Of a stretch of 64,000 nt of DNA, positions 1-11,600 are shown one piece after another (position 1 is the stretch's first letter; each line of letters opens with the position of its first letter). The notes under the pieces are model-generated. The model was not told the DNA's origin. It saw only the letters and a list, made by a program, of their open reading frames with translations, and did no database searches. This DNA is from Lonicera japonica (lineage: Eukaryota > Streptophyta > Magnoliopsida > Dipsacales > Caprifoliaceae). The position numbers and the translations under genes were made by a program. The stretch lies in NCBI GenBank assembly GCA_021464415.1, contig CM038469.1, positions 10,022,501 to 10,086,500 of the forward strand, given 5' to 3'.

Positions 1-1357
1 CCCCTTACTTCCACATGCATGCATCACACACGCACACAGTCACACACGCACACCATATATATATAGAGAGAGAAGCACCTGAGTCAGAGAGCAAGTGCAA
101 GTGGCGGTGTAGACTGTACAGAGAGAGATGCAGAGGAGGAGGAATGGCCAAGTTAGCAGACTGCAGAGAGAAGCTAGCTTCAAAATGTTATGATTTGGAA
201 TGAAGAAACACCAGAAAACACTAAAACTTATATAGATCAAAAGACTCCTATATTATGTTCACTTTATTTTGTAGTCATTTGATTAATATTTGTTCCTGTT
301 TCTTGATAGATTTTTTTTGTTGGATGCCAAATATGTATGTTCTGATGGCTACTTCATCATGTCTATTTTCTCACAAATGAAACCTTATTTAAATTTCAGA
401 TTAATCAACTACTTTTTTTGTTTTTTGATTGATTCATCAATTTTCTTCTCTCAATTTGGAAGCTTTTACAATATTTAGTTTCTATGTATTTGGTGATTTT
501 TTTATGAATTTGTATAGAAGTGGAGTAGGATAAATCACTCTGGGCGATTTAAAAGTAGAGAATTTATTAGCTTACGCATAGATATGTTTTTTTTTTAATT
601 AAGTGCTTTTTTCTCAGTTTGGAAACGGTTTTTGCATTGTATGTTTGGTAATAACTTCACTATTCTACCTTTGCTGTGATAAAGTGTCCTGTACATAACT
701 AGACATTTGTATGTATAGATATAAATATATTCACTTTCTCACATGATCCTATAATATACATCTACATAGAGAAGTCAAAGAAGCAGTTTATGATATTAAT
801 GTTTTTGGTACAAAGCCCTTAAAAACCATGTATAATCCAACACATCTAATGAATCATCAACCAAATTAATCGTAAACAAAGCCCTAAAAATCATGTACAA
901 TCAAACACCCAAATGAATCTGCAACAAAACCCTAAAACCATGATGAATCAACACCCAAATTAATCAAGAAGAAGAATGAAGGGAGAGAAAATAAAGTACC
1001 TCCGGCGAGAGAAGAAGCTACGGGGAGTGAGAGAAGGAGAAGGAGAAGCGGCTAGCTGTGGGAGAAGGAGAAGCGGTTGTGGTTTTGTGGTTTATTTTGA
1101 AGCTTTTGTGGGAGAAGGAGAAGGAGAAGGATGGGTATCGTTTTAGGGAGAAGAATGAAGGAGCATCGTGAACAATAGAGGTGGTGGCGGTGAGCGAGGG
1201 CGGCGGTAAGCTATGGAAGTGGTGAGCGAGGTGGTGGTGGTTGTCGGAAATGAGGTGTTGGTGGTCGGAAATGAGGGGGGAGGGAGAACTGAGAGAAGGG
1301 AGAAGGAGATTGTTGGGCGGAAAAATGAAATTGGGGGTGAAGGGTTAAATATATACT
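1..1357. other. Intergenic spacer with simple and short tandem repeats
   Basis: No convincing gene. A TA/GA-rich simple repeat lies near 55-75. Positions about 815-965 hold three loose copies of a roughly 50-60 bp unit (AAAGCCCTAAAAATCATGTA-like, then CAACACCCAAATTAATC-like). From about 985 to 1340 the plus strand is strongly purine-rich (GAGAAGGAGAAG, GGTGGTGGT). This part may belong to a relative of the CACTA element that follows, but I see no terminus that proves it. Short open frames here are low-complexity. Confidence 0.5.
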
Positions 1358-1660
1358 ATTCACTTGGGCGACGTAGGTATTTAACTACGTCGCCTATAAT
1401 ATAACCTAAGCGACGTAGGTATTTATCTACGTTGCCTATTATATAACATACGCGACGTAGTTAATTACATACGTCGCCCAAGTGAATTTCAAATTTCCAA
1501 TATATTTTAAATTTTCGTGAAATTTTAAGGGGAAAAACCTTTTGGGTGACGTATTAATTTCTACGTGTCTCCTAAGAGTACCTAGGCGACGTAATTTTTA
1601 AAACTACGTCGCTTAAGTTATTATTAAGCAACGTAGCTATAAAATCTACGTCGCCTAAGA
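1358..1660. repeat. Left subterminal repeat array of the CACTA element
   Basis: About six inverted pairs of the unit GGCGACGTA ... TACGTCGCC, each pair separated by roughly 8-14 bases so it could form a small hairpin. The first block is bounded by a perfect 18-bp inverted repeat: ATTCACTTGGGCGACGTA at 1358-1375 and its complement at 1470-1487. In CACTA elements subterminal repeats are the binding sites of the transposition protein. Confidence 0.8.
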
Positions 1661-1913
1661 GCTTTTAATAATTTTTTTAATTAAATAGTAATTTAATTTT
1701 AATAATTTTAATAAGATAATCTATATTATAATTATAACCTTCCCAATTATATTTATCCCCAACGAACTCCAAGAGAATGTTCAGACGAGTATTCAAGATG
1801 TTTCCCCCCTACTGCATCACTGAAGGTCCTTCTACAACGATTAATTCACTTGTCTTTGTTGTCAATGAATGCAAGCATTATGCCACAGCTAGGTTTAAAC
1901 GCACATAATAATC

Positions 1914-1925
1914 TCAGTCGGAGTC

Positions 1926-1976
<51 letters not shown>

Positions 1977-4900
1977 GTTTTCATCCTCATCGCTGCTATA
2001 TAGATCATTGTTAAACCCTTCAGCATCGTCGGAGTCTTCATCCTCGTCATAATCATCATCCTCGTCTTCATCTTCATTTTCATATACGGGAATATTTACA
2101 AATGGTACTGGACCTAGGTTGATAAATAACTCTGATATAGGAAGACATATCGCATCTGGCTCTTGATAAGGTTCATCTTCTTCATACAGTGGAGTGACCA
2201 TATCGTCCCTTGCAAGTGTGGCCTCACTGAACGTACCTCTGTGTGCCATATGGTTGACGACTTTTCAACCCTCACCAGCCAATGGATCATCTATATAGAA
2301 CACACGTGTTGTCGTCGTGGCTAGAATAAATGGAAAGTCGTCGTACCAACTACTATTCGTGTTCACAGAAGTAAGACCATGATTATACTGTACGCTGTCG
2401 AGAATAGTAGGGTCGGTGTTGTACCACTTACACTTGAACAACACAACTGGCATGCGTTCCGCATAAGTTAGTTGGACAACTGATTGTAGAATCCCATAGT
2501 ATGTCACATCACCGGCCACGCATGTCACTCCACTATGCTGAGTCTTCTGAATCTGGTCTCGATGCTCAGTAACAAATTTAACACCGTTCACCTCGCACTG
2601 AGAGAAAATGGTGCACATCATAGGCTGAGATGCAAGGATCTGTATCTCCCGGTTATATTTTTGATCATGTATTTGTAGCAGATGAAGCATCTGCATAATA
2701 ATATATATACATGGAACATCAATGAAATGTAAATATGCATGCGACAAGTGAAAGTAAGTTAAGGCGGAAAGTTTACTCATCTGGGGAGGTGGTCAAGAAA
2801 TGACGCCACACGATCAGCATCAGTGCCGTGTGGAGCTATTTCCGCAAATTGTCGACGGTGAGTCTCAATATACCATTCTATTTCTGTACAATTTATCATA
2901 ACACACCAGTGAGCCATCGCAATTTGTTGCTTACTAAGAGACACAACCTTTGGGCTTGACGAGGTGGGAGACAACGGAAATGTTCCACTGAGATGAATCC
3001 GGTATGACTTCATCATTCGCGTTAGGATGATGCAGATAGTTATTGATGAAAGTCACACACTCGTGCATGATGTTCCTCTCGGCTATACACCCCTCTGGGT
3101 AACGCTTGTTTCCAACATCTTTCTTGTATTCTCCGAGTTGCCTGAAAGATTGCGCAATTATATAGTACAAATGTATACAATTAAAGACAATTATATATAG
3201 TATACTAAAATCTAAAATAATACCTTTCAGTGGAAAACATCCAGGTATAATGCACGGGACCGGTGAGCAGGACCTGTTCGGGCAGGTGGATGCAGAGATG
3301 GACCATGATGGTAAAGAAAGCTGGCGAAAATATCATCTCCAACTTGCATAGGATCATGATAATATCGGTCTGCAGTTGACGGACGTCTGATTTTTTCAAC
3401 TCTCGGGCGCAAATTGTCTGGAAGAATCTGCAATACTTTACTAACGCGTCGGCAACGTCCCTTCCCAAATATGGTCGGATAACCATAGGAAGAACACGCT
3501 GAAGCATGACATGGCAATCGTGAGTCTTCAATCCGAGAAACTTTTTATCAGATGGTCTGATCTTAATCTTTAGGCTTCCAGCATAACCTCTTGGATATTT
3601 AACAACTGCAACTCGATCAAGTACGTCCCTGAGATCCTTAGGACGCACTGTGTAATTCGCCTGAGGTAGCGTCACTTTTCCTGACGGCCCTATCCTCGGC
3701 CAAAGATTGCTTCGTATGCCCATATTCTTTAGAGTTAATCGAGATTTTACATCGTCCTTAGTCTTTCCATCGAGACCTAGAACAGTGCCCAAGATGTTGT
3801 CGCATATATTTTTTTCAATGTGCATCACATCTAATGCATGTCTCACACTCGATGATGTCCAGTAAGGCAGCTGCCAAAATATACTGATGTGAGTCCAACA
3901 CAGTCTCGTTTTAGCTATCTGACATTAAGTACAACACAACTTATCAATTTACAATATCACAAATTAACTTATTACAATATCACAACTAATGTTAGCTTGA
4001 GCCGTACCTGTTTGAAATGAGGATGCGGAGGCAAAGAATTCTAAGGGTACAAAAAACTATTGGTAGCTTCAAGAACCTGACGTGCAGACTTTTTTTGTGG
4101 GGTGGGTCTGAGCTCTGGCTTCCCATTAAACCTTTCTGATCGCCTCCAATAAGGGTAATCTTCGAAAAGCCATCTACGCGCACATTGGTATGACATCCTT
4201 CCACTATTGTGAACCGCAACAATATCGTCCAAACATATGGGACATGCCTTGTACCCTTTTGTCTGAATACCTCCTAACATTCCTAGTCCTGGAAAGTCGC
4301 TGATGGTCTACATAACGGCTGCCCTCATGTTGAATGCCACTTCACCGTATCAATCCCAAGTTGAAACCCCCGTCTCCCATAGCATCTTAAGTTCATCAAT
4401 CAGTGGTCTCATAAACATATTTAGAGTCTTTTCCGGATTCTTGGGGCCGGATATTAGTAAGACTAGAATGTTAAACTCCTTCTTCATACACAACGAAGGC
4501 GAAACATTATAAGGCATCGCAATAACAGGCCAGCAGCTGTAGGGAACCGCCGTAGTAGAGTATGGACTGAACCCGTCTGACGCTAGAGCAAGACGTACGT
4601 TTCTAATGTCGGCGGCAAATTGCGGTTGGGACCTGCAACATGACGAGACAAATTCATTAATATGAAAATAATTAAAATAACAGTTTAGTAAATTTTGTGT
4701 GTACGAACTGTAAATATATATGTCACCTGTCGGAATCCTTCCATGCTTCCCCATCAGCTGGATGTCTAAGATATTCAGTATCTTCTATTCTTTCCCGATG
4801 CCACCGCATTTCCTTTGCAATATGTTTGCAACTATACAAACGCTGCAACCTCGGTGCCAATGGAAAGTACCGAACCGTCTTCCGGGCAATCCGTTTGGCA

Positions 4901-5640
4901 CCGCCTGTATTTTCTTCTTCCCATCTTGACTCACCGCAAATGGGACATTGATCTAGGTCTTTACCCTCCTTGTAAAATAAGTAGCAGCCGTAATAACACC
5001 CGTGGATGACCTCGTAACCCATGTCAATCTTCTTTAAGGCCTTTTTTATAGCTTTGTATGAGTTGGGGTACTTGTTCCCTTCGGGTAATAGGTAGTTAAT
5101 TTCAGCAGCCCACTTGTTGAAGGATGTGTCTGCCATATTGCAACTCTATTTCAGTTGCAGCGATCTAAGCATTGAAGCCAGCGCCGTGACTTGACTACCC
5201 TCGTACAGTAGAGTCACTGCTTCGTCTAAGAGACGCTGATATGCTATCAAACTTTCTTTGGCAACAGGGTCGGCATGAAATGCATTGTCAACGCCAGGGT
5301 GATCATATGATTCATGAAAAGGAAAAGCATCTTGTACGAAGTCCATGGTCGGGTTACTCGAAGATGCCCTGTTCTGTTCTACTTGCCATTGTGAAGGTGT
5401 CTCTGGAATTTTCCCATATAGGCTCCATACTGTATACGACTCCATTATACCCGCATTGGTCAAGTGGATGTATATTTCATCTAATGTCACCCGTTGGCCC
5501 ATGTTGAAACATTTTTTGCAGGGACACGGATACAATCCAGTCGAACTGTTGCCATTTTCTCGTACATACTCTAAGAACTCCATTACCCCCACAATGAATT
5601 CCGTTGAACCTCTTGAGCATTTCATCCAGTTCTTATTAAT
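1914..5640 (-). pseudogene. CACTA transposase, tnp2 family, broken
   Basis: Minus-strand fragments follow the usual tnp2 domain order. 5625-5146: transposase-associated N-terminal domain with Cys-rich PCPCKKC motif; the preceding codons read Asn-Trp before the first Met, so the true start is in an upstream exon. 5136-4723 and 4754-4350: tnp2 core with a CPICGESRW zinc-ribbon-like motif. 4280-3992: continuation with a CPICLDD motif. 3846-3205: region with LDVMHIEKN and the DUF4218 block (LKTHDCHVMLQR, MVHLCIHLPEQV). 3170-2777: end of DUF4218. 2780-2265: DUF4216. 2249-1914: acidic poly-Asp tail. Some gaps are probably introns, but there are real lesions too: a TGA at 2265-2267 stands where the family has Trp (GEGW-KVV), and the frame changes by one base near 2945. 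The protein would bind and cut the element's ends; this copy cannot make it full length. Confidence 0.82.
1928..1976. repeat. (ATC)n microsatellite coding for poly-Asp
   Basis: About sixteen ATC/CAT triplets. On the minus strand, in the tnp2 frame, they read as an unbroken run of Asp codons inside an already acidic Asp/Glu-rich C-terminal tail. Confidence 0.9.
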
Positions 5641-5722
5641 TTTTGATCGCTGTCATATAACAAATAATTACAAACTCAAAAATTACCAACAACTAAGAAT
5701 AATACTAACGTATATATAAAAA

Positions 5723-6490
5723 AGGGGTAACAATTAACAACAATACTATATCTTCAACACCAAATACACATTTCTACACTAAACACGATATCTATATAAA
5801 GTAAAAAATTAGTAAAAAAAATTAATATTAGTAATAGATAAAGTACCTAAAGATTAAACAAGCTCTTAATGAGGCAAATGATGTTGATTTTTACCTTAAA
5901 AATCGCCAAAATTAACACTAAAACACATCAACCTTGAAAATGGCATGTTCTTAGGCGACATAATACGAACGTTAAAATCAAATAGGGGCAACAACTAACA
6001 ATAATACTATATGTTCAACACCAAATACACAGTTTCTACACTAAACACTATATATATATAAACACAAAAATTAGTAACTAATTAAGATTAATAAGAGATA
6101 GAGTACCTAAATATCAAACAAGCCTTTAATGAGGGAAATGATGTTGATTTTCACCTTCAAAATCGTCAAAATCACCCAAATTAATTCTAAAACCGAAAAT
6201 GGCAAGTTCTTAGTGACATAATAGTAATTTTGAGACCAAATAGGGGTAACAACTAACAACAATACTATATCTTCAACACCAATTATAAATTTTCTATACT
6301 AAACACAATATCTATATAAACACAAAAATAAAAAAATAATTAATATTAATAAGAGATAGATTACCTATAGATCAAACAAACCTTTAATAAGAGAAGTGAT
6401 GTTGATTTTCACCTTCAAAATCGCCAAATTAAATCGCCCAAACTATCTCTAAAACACATCAACCCCGAAAATGGAGGAGAGATTCTGATA
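5723..6490. repeat. Three tandem copies of a ~260-bp unit in the CACTA 5' region
   Basis: Units begin at about 5723, 5984 and 6242, each with a variant of AGGGGTAACAACTAACAAC. Each then carries AATACTATATCTTCAACACC, a TACTAAACAC block, GATAGAGTACCTA, GATGTTGATTTTCACCTT and CCGAAAATGG. The units lie between the subterminal array and the first transposase exon, so they would be leader, first-intron or promoter sequence. The copies have diverged by substitutions and small indels. Confidence 0.8.
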
Positions 6491-6506
6491 TAAATATGAC
6501 AGGATC

Positions 6507-6852
6507 TTAGGCGACGTAGAAACTATACCTACGTCGCCTAAGATATCTTTTAGGCGACGTATTTATAATTTATACGTTGCTTAAAGGTCAGTCAAAACCC
6601 TCGTTGACCGCTACTTAAAAGTGTCGGTGGTCAACAGCTTTTGGGCGACGTGTGGATTTGATTACGTCGCCTAGGATTATCCTAGGCGACGTACTGTATG
6701 CCTACGTCGCCTAAGATTATCTTGGGCGACGTATTGTATAACTACGTCGCCTTGGATAATCTAAGGCGACGTGTCATTATTACGTCGCCTAGGATATTCT
6801 TAGGCGACGTAGTCAATAGAGTACGTCGCCCAAGAGCCTTGTTGGTGTAGTG
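6507..6852 (-). repeat. Right subterminal array and CACTA terminus
   Basis: About seven inverted pairs of GGCGACGTA/TACGTCGCC between 6510 and 6832, mostly 28-32 bp per pair, spaced about 40 bp apart, then the terminal CACTACACCAAC (minus strand) at 6852-6841. This is the 5' end of the element relative to its transposase gene. Confidence 0.88.
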
Positions 6853-8571
6853 GGTGTATCTATGATTTCTCAGTAACAAGTAAGAAGTCACTGGTCAAGC
6901 AATGCCACTAGTTAGACATATGCATGCATAGTTCAATGAATTCAATTATTTAAGAAGTCGCTAGTCAAGAGTACGATTTCCGCTAAAAATACTTGTGATC
7001 AAAGACGATTTGTTTTTGAAGCTAAGATTAATCTATCCCATTGGAGATACAGGAATACCTTATTTTGAAAAAAGAAAAAAAATACAAAATTTTATTTTAT
7101 TAATTAGTTAAAATTATGAATTATAATATATATTTTTATTGTAAAATATATTACATTAACTTTCTTTATAAAAACATAAACCTGCTTAATAGATACATCT
7201 CGCCTAATTATTAAACACAAATGAAAAGAAAAAAAAACATGAAAATGCTTATGTAACTTTGTGTACGGCAATAATTGCCTTTATTAATCATTAGTTGTTT
7301 TGAAGCCAATACCTATTTTTGTTGGAAAAATGCACTCCACATGCAATTAATTAGTGGGGTCGCTATGACATGCCAAAAGTCGGGCTTAAAAACTTACGCA
7401 ACCTAAATAAATAATACACATAAAAAAATATTCAATACATGTAATGTATAAACAATAATTAACAATGATATTTTTTTTGTGAGTGTTAACTTGCTTGCAA
7501 GGAATACAAAGTAATATCCCATATATGCATTTACGGATTTTTGCCTTCAACATATCATATAAACATGTATAATACAGTAGGTATATTAGGGCTGGACGGA
7601 ACCTTGATGCTTGGACACTATTCTTACAAGCTAATTATCATAAATAAATTTTACCCATTAATTCGGGATAATTAACAAAAATAACCCTTAAAGTTTGACC
7701 CGAATCTCTCACTCGGCATGATTTAAGTAAGACATTGTAATTAAAATGCAATGAATCCACATGTCCTTCTCTTGGATTGTCGGTCTTCCATTGTGCTATG
7801 TGTTCTATTAAACTCTCAATGAATTTAATAATGTTGGTCCCCACAATTTTCTTTTTCTTGTTTTTCTCTTAAGTTATATAAAATGTAGTTAACCTAGCTA
7901 CAATATGATCTTTGACCAAATTGAAGTCTTATTCATTATGCATTAGGAGTACTTATTCAAATGTCTTTTTGGTTTTGCAATAGTATTAATTTATTTTAAA
8001 ATCTATCATTCAGAAAGTATCAAAAACTTTAAATACAAACACCAATTAAAATTTAGTTAGCTTTCTGTTTATATATTATTTCAAATCATGAAATCTCATT
8101 CATTGTAACACAAAGTAACTAAATTCACTTTTCAATATACTTCCAAATTCTATCAAATACCAAATTTTAAAAACTCAACTTAAAATATCAACCAAACATC
8201 ACTTTAGAGTTTCTTTATCATTTCTATCAAACGGATGAACAAAGATAGTCACTCGAATTTGTTTAAATTCTATTGTTAACTTATAACAACTGTGATTGTT
8301 ACAGGTCCACGCCTGATTATTAGGTACATCTAAAAAGGAAAAAAGAAAAAGTGAAAATGCATACGTAACTATACGTACGACAATAATTGCTTTTGTTGGT
8401 TGTTTTTGAAACCATAACCTTTTTACTCTGCATTTATCATTTTTCATTTAGTTGGCAAAATGTACACCACATACTATTGACGGCGTCGCTATCAGAGGGC
8501 AAAAGTCGTGCATATATGAGCAGAACTTACGTACGCATATCATATTTCTCTTATAGTCCATATCATTTGCC
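6853..8571 (+). promoter_or_regulatory. Upstream region of the MES gene with an internal promoter duplication
   Basis: No gene seen. Two diverged copies of a roughly 220-bp block lie at about 7190-7410 and 8310-8530. Both contain, in order, a TACATCT start, AAAATGC-TA(C/T)GTAACT, ACGGCAATAATTGC or ACGACAATAATTGC, TTTTGAA(A/G)CCA, GGCAAAATG or GGAAAAATG, CACCACAT or CTCCACAT, GTCGCTAT, and CAAAAGTCG. The second copy lies directly upstream of the TATA box. Unit B has the same pair (about 23150 and 23815), so the promoter doubling is older than the segmental duplication. The AT-rich stretch 7560-8300 between the copies has no recognisable content. Confidence 0.6.
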
Positions 8572-8579
8572 TATAAATA
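8572..8579 (+). promoter_or_regulatory. TATA box of the MES gene
   Basis: TATAAATA within GCCTATAAATAGGAGC, 107 bp before the ATG, a normal plant spacing that leaves a leader of about 75 bases. In unit B the same site reads CTCTAAATAGGAGC, a weakened TATA. Confidence 0.75.
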
Positions 8580-8685
8580 GGAGCAAAGTCCCAATAAGCT
8601 TAAACATATCATCAGACGAGATCATTTGTCTTAAATAAAAGCAGAGTTCAAAAAGGTTTACGCATATCACAAAAGAGAGAATAAA

Positions 8686-11600
8686 ATGGAGAAGATCATT
8701 ACAAGCAAGAATCGACATTTTGTGCTAGTCCATGGGTCTTGTCACGGAGCATGGTGTTGGTACAAGTTGGTTACATTGTTGAAAGCTGAGGGTCATAGAG
8801 TAACGGTCATGGACCTTGCTGCGTCAGGTATTAACCCGAAGCAAGTCGATGACCTTAAGGATGTTGATGACTATATGGAGCCATTGATGGAGTTCATGGC
8901 TGGCCTACCTGCGGAGGAGCGGGTGGTCTTGGTGGGCCACAGCATGGGCGGCGTTGCTGTTTCTGTCGCCATGGAAAATTTTCCAAAAAAAATAGCTGTG
9001 GGGGTTTTTCTTACTGCCTTTATGCCAGGTCCAAAGTTATCAACGACTCAAATTGGTCAGGTAACATATATTTTGCAGCTAAAATGTTTAAAATACCCTC
9101 AACCAATTTATTACAATATAAAGCCAAGCATCTTAATTAAGGGTGGTGATGTTGGCACCCTCAAAATTTCTTGAAAACACTCCCACTTTAATTCGGTCAT
9201 TCGCAACCGAATAACGTATGAAGGACCGAATATAAACTTGCAAAAATTTAAAAAAACTTGAAAATGCCTTACTCGGTTGTCAAGAACCGAGTATAAAATT
9301 TGAAAATACCTTATTCGGTTGTCAAGAACCGAGTATATAGACTTATATTCGGTCCTCAACAAACGAATAATAGACACTTTACTCGGTTGCGAATGACCGA
9401 ATTAAAGTGAGAGTGTTACCAAGTGTTTTTGGGGGTGCCAACATCACCACCCTTAATTAACCATTACGAAACACTATATTTCATAAATATATGTTGTATT
9501 TTTTTTACTGTTGTAAATGCATGTCTTTTTGTTGGGAAATATAATGAACTGCTGAATCTAAAATAGATAAGGTAGAGAGTACACCGGGTTGAGTCGCGGA
9601 CTAAGTCGCTCTCTTTAAGACGTTTCGCGGCTCTGCCCGGAATTGTGCTAGCAGTTCTGATTATGCCACGCCGTCCCCAGGATGAAACAGCCTAGATACC
9701 TTCTGTACGATTGATTTGCACTTATGCAACCACTCGACAATAACACTCTTTTAATTGCTCGGGATCGGAAATTTTTTTCTACCGCCGGAGGGTAAAAATT
9801 TTTCTGCCGGAAAATATATAATTTTTGTAGATGGATTTCTCTACGTTTTGTTCTCTGCGAGTATATATGTTTGAAAGCTATTTTAGATCCGTTTAAAGGG
9901 GAAAGCGTTGAGACAAACAAACACCTTTCCGGAAAATCCGCAAGAAAACATGGAGTGAAAAAAGGAAAATCGAGGGAGCGTGCGAGGATATTGCGGAGGA
10001 AAAGAGGGAGCTGTCTCCCTTTTAATAATTTATTTTATTTAAAAAATAAAATTATTTAAATGTATTTTGTATAAAAAGATAATACACTACACAAGACAAG
10101 CCCAAAGCCCAAAGCCCGTGCCCGAGACCGGGCCGGGCCGGGTCGGGTCGGTCGGTCGGTCGGCGCGCGTGTGGTGAACCACATTCATCCAAGTCCTCAC
10201 CCAATAGCACAAAAGTCTAATGCCCAAAGGGCTCAAGCCCTTAAGCAAATTCTTCCATATATAAACCCATGAAAGGTTTTATATCTCTCCTATGTGGGAC
10301 TTGGGATAACATCACATCAACCATCACATCACATTAAATCACCTTGTCTTGGTTTTATTTTTCTTTAAATACACAAAAACTCCAACAATCCCCCACTTGT
10401 ATTTTAGGAAAAACTTTTTTCATCGAGCATATATACATAGGACAGTGCATAAGTAAAGGTATTTTTCAACTTGAACCTTTACGTAGTGTATGTGTTTCAG
10501 ACTATACTAGAGTAACTCGTAGTTTTGAACTCTATCTCTGACAATCACAACACACACCGGCCCCAAGAGTGTTGTCCAAAAAGCCAGCACGTTATGGCCA
10601 TGTGCTTATATCCCGGTTAGTGAATGCTCTAGAGAATTTGCCCAAAATTCCATAGGAAGCGACCTCTCTTCCACATTCACATAGGTGAGTCTATCAAGAG
10701 TACTCTTGTAGCATCGGTACCCCACTCCACATAGAGCTATAGAACTCATTAAGAGCATGTGCTTAACCTTTTCACCGCTTCAAGATATCATGCTCCATAG
10801 GGATGAGATAATACTACATGATTTCTAAAGTATCACTTGTAACTTGTTGTTTACCCTTTGAACCTATTTCTTGGGATCTCCAGTCCATAGGTTGGGTTAC
10901 TATTACAGTGACTCAAATTTCGTTGGGCGTTAACCCCATCCCTTTTGAGGTGTTAAGCACCTTCTCTCTCGTTAGTCCTTTCGTCAAAGGATCAGCCAAA
11001 TTTTTCTCAGACCGCACATAATCCACTCTTACAGCACCTTTGGAGAGTAACTCTCTAACCGTGCTGTGTTTACGACGAATTTGTCGTTTCTTACCGTTAT
11101 AGTAACGGTTCTGAACTTTTGCAATAGCCGCGGTACTATCGCAGTGGATAAGGACAGCTGGGATCGGTCTCTCCCATAGAGGGGTATCTGCAAGAAAGCT
11201 TCTCAGCCAACTTGCTTCTTCACTAGCAGCAGCTAGTGCTATCATCTCTGACTCCATCGTAGACTGGGCCAAAATGGTCTGTTTCTTGGATTTCCAAGAA
11301 ACCGCACCTCCAGCAATACTGAAGATATATCCACTAGTGGCCTTGGAATCTTCTGACAGGGTGTTCCAGTCAGCATCGCTATATCCTTCTAAGACAGCGG
11401 GAAACTTTTGATAGTGTAACTTTAGGTCCATGGTTCTTTTTAAATAACGCATGACCCTCTCAATAGCATGCCAATGCTCCATACTAGGACTGCTAGTAAA
11501 CCTGCATAGTACCCCCACTGCATAAGCAATATCGGGCCTAGTGCAATCAGTAGCGTATCGAAGGCTACCAATGATGCTCGCATACTCAGTTTGTCTAACA

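Larger units (their letters stand above)
1358..6852 (-). mobile_element. CACTA (En/Spm) DNA transposon, decayed
   Basis: The right end is clear: read on the minus strand it starts CACTACACCAACAAGGCTC at 6852, the classic CACTA terminus, followed by a subterminal array of GGCGACGTA units in inverted pairs. The minus strand then carries broken tnp2 transposase exons, and a second subterminal array lies at 1358-1660. A matching CACTA terminus at the left end was not found; the array starts abruptly with ATTCACTTGGGCGACGTA, so the left end is either mutated or deleted and the target-site duplication cannot be checked. CACTA elements move by cut-and-paste using the tnp2 (TnpD-like) product. This copy is unlikely to be autonomous. 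Confidence 0.85.

Noticed and set aside
15..203. Open frame starting MHASHTHTVTHAHH
   Set aside because: Low-complexity reading of CA/TA/GA simple repeats; no domain, no supporting promoter or splice context.
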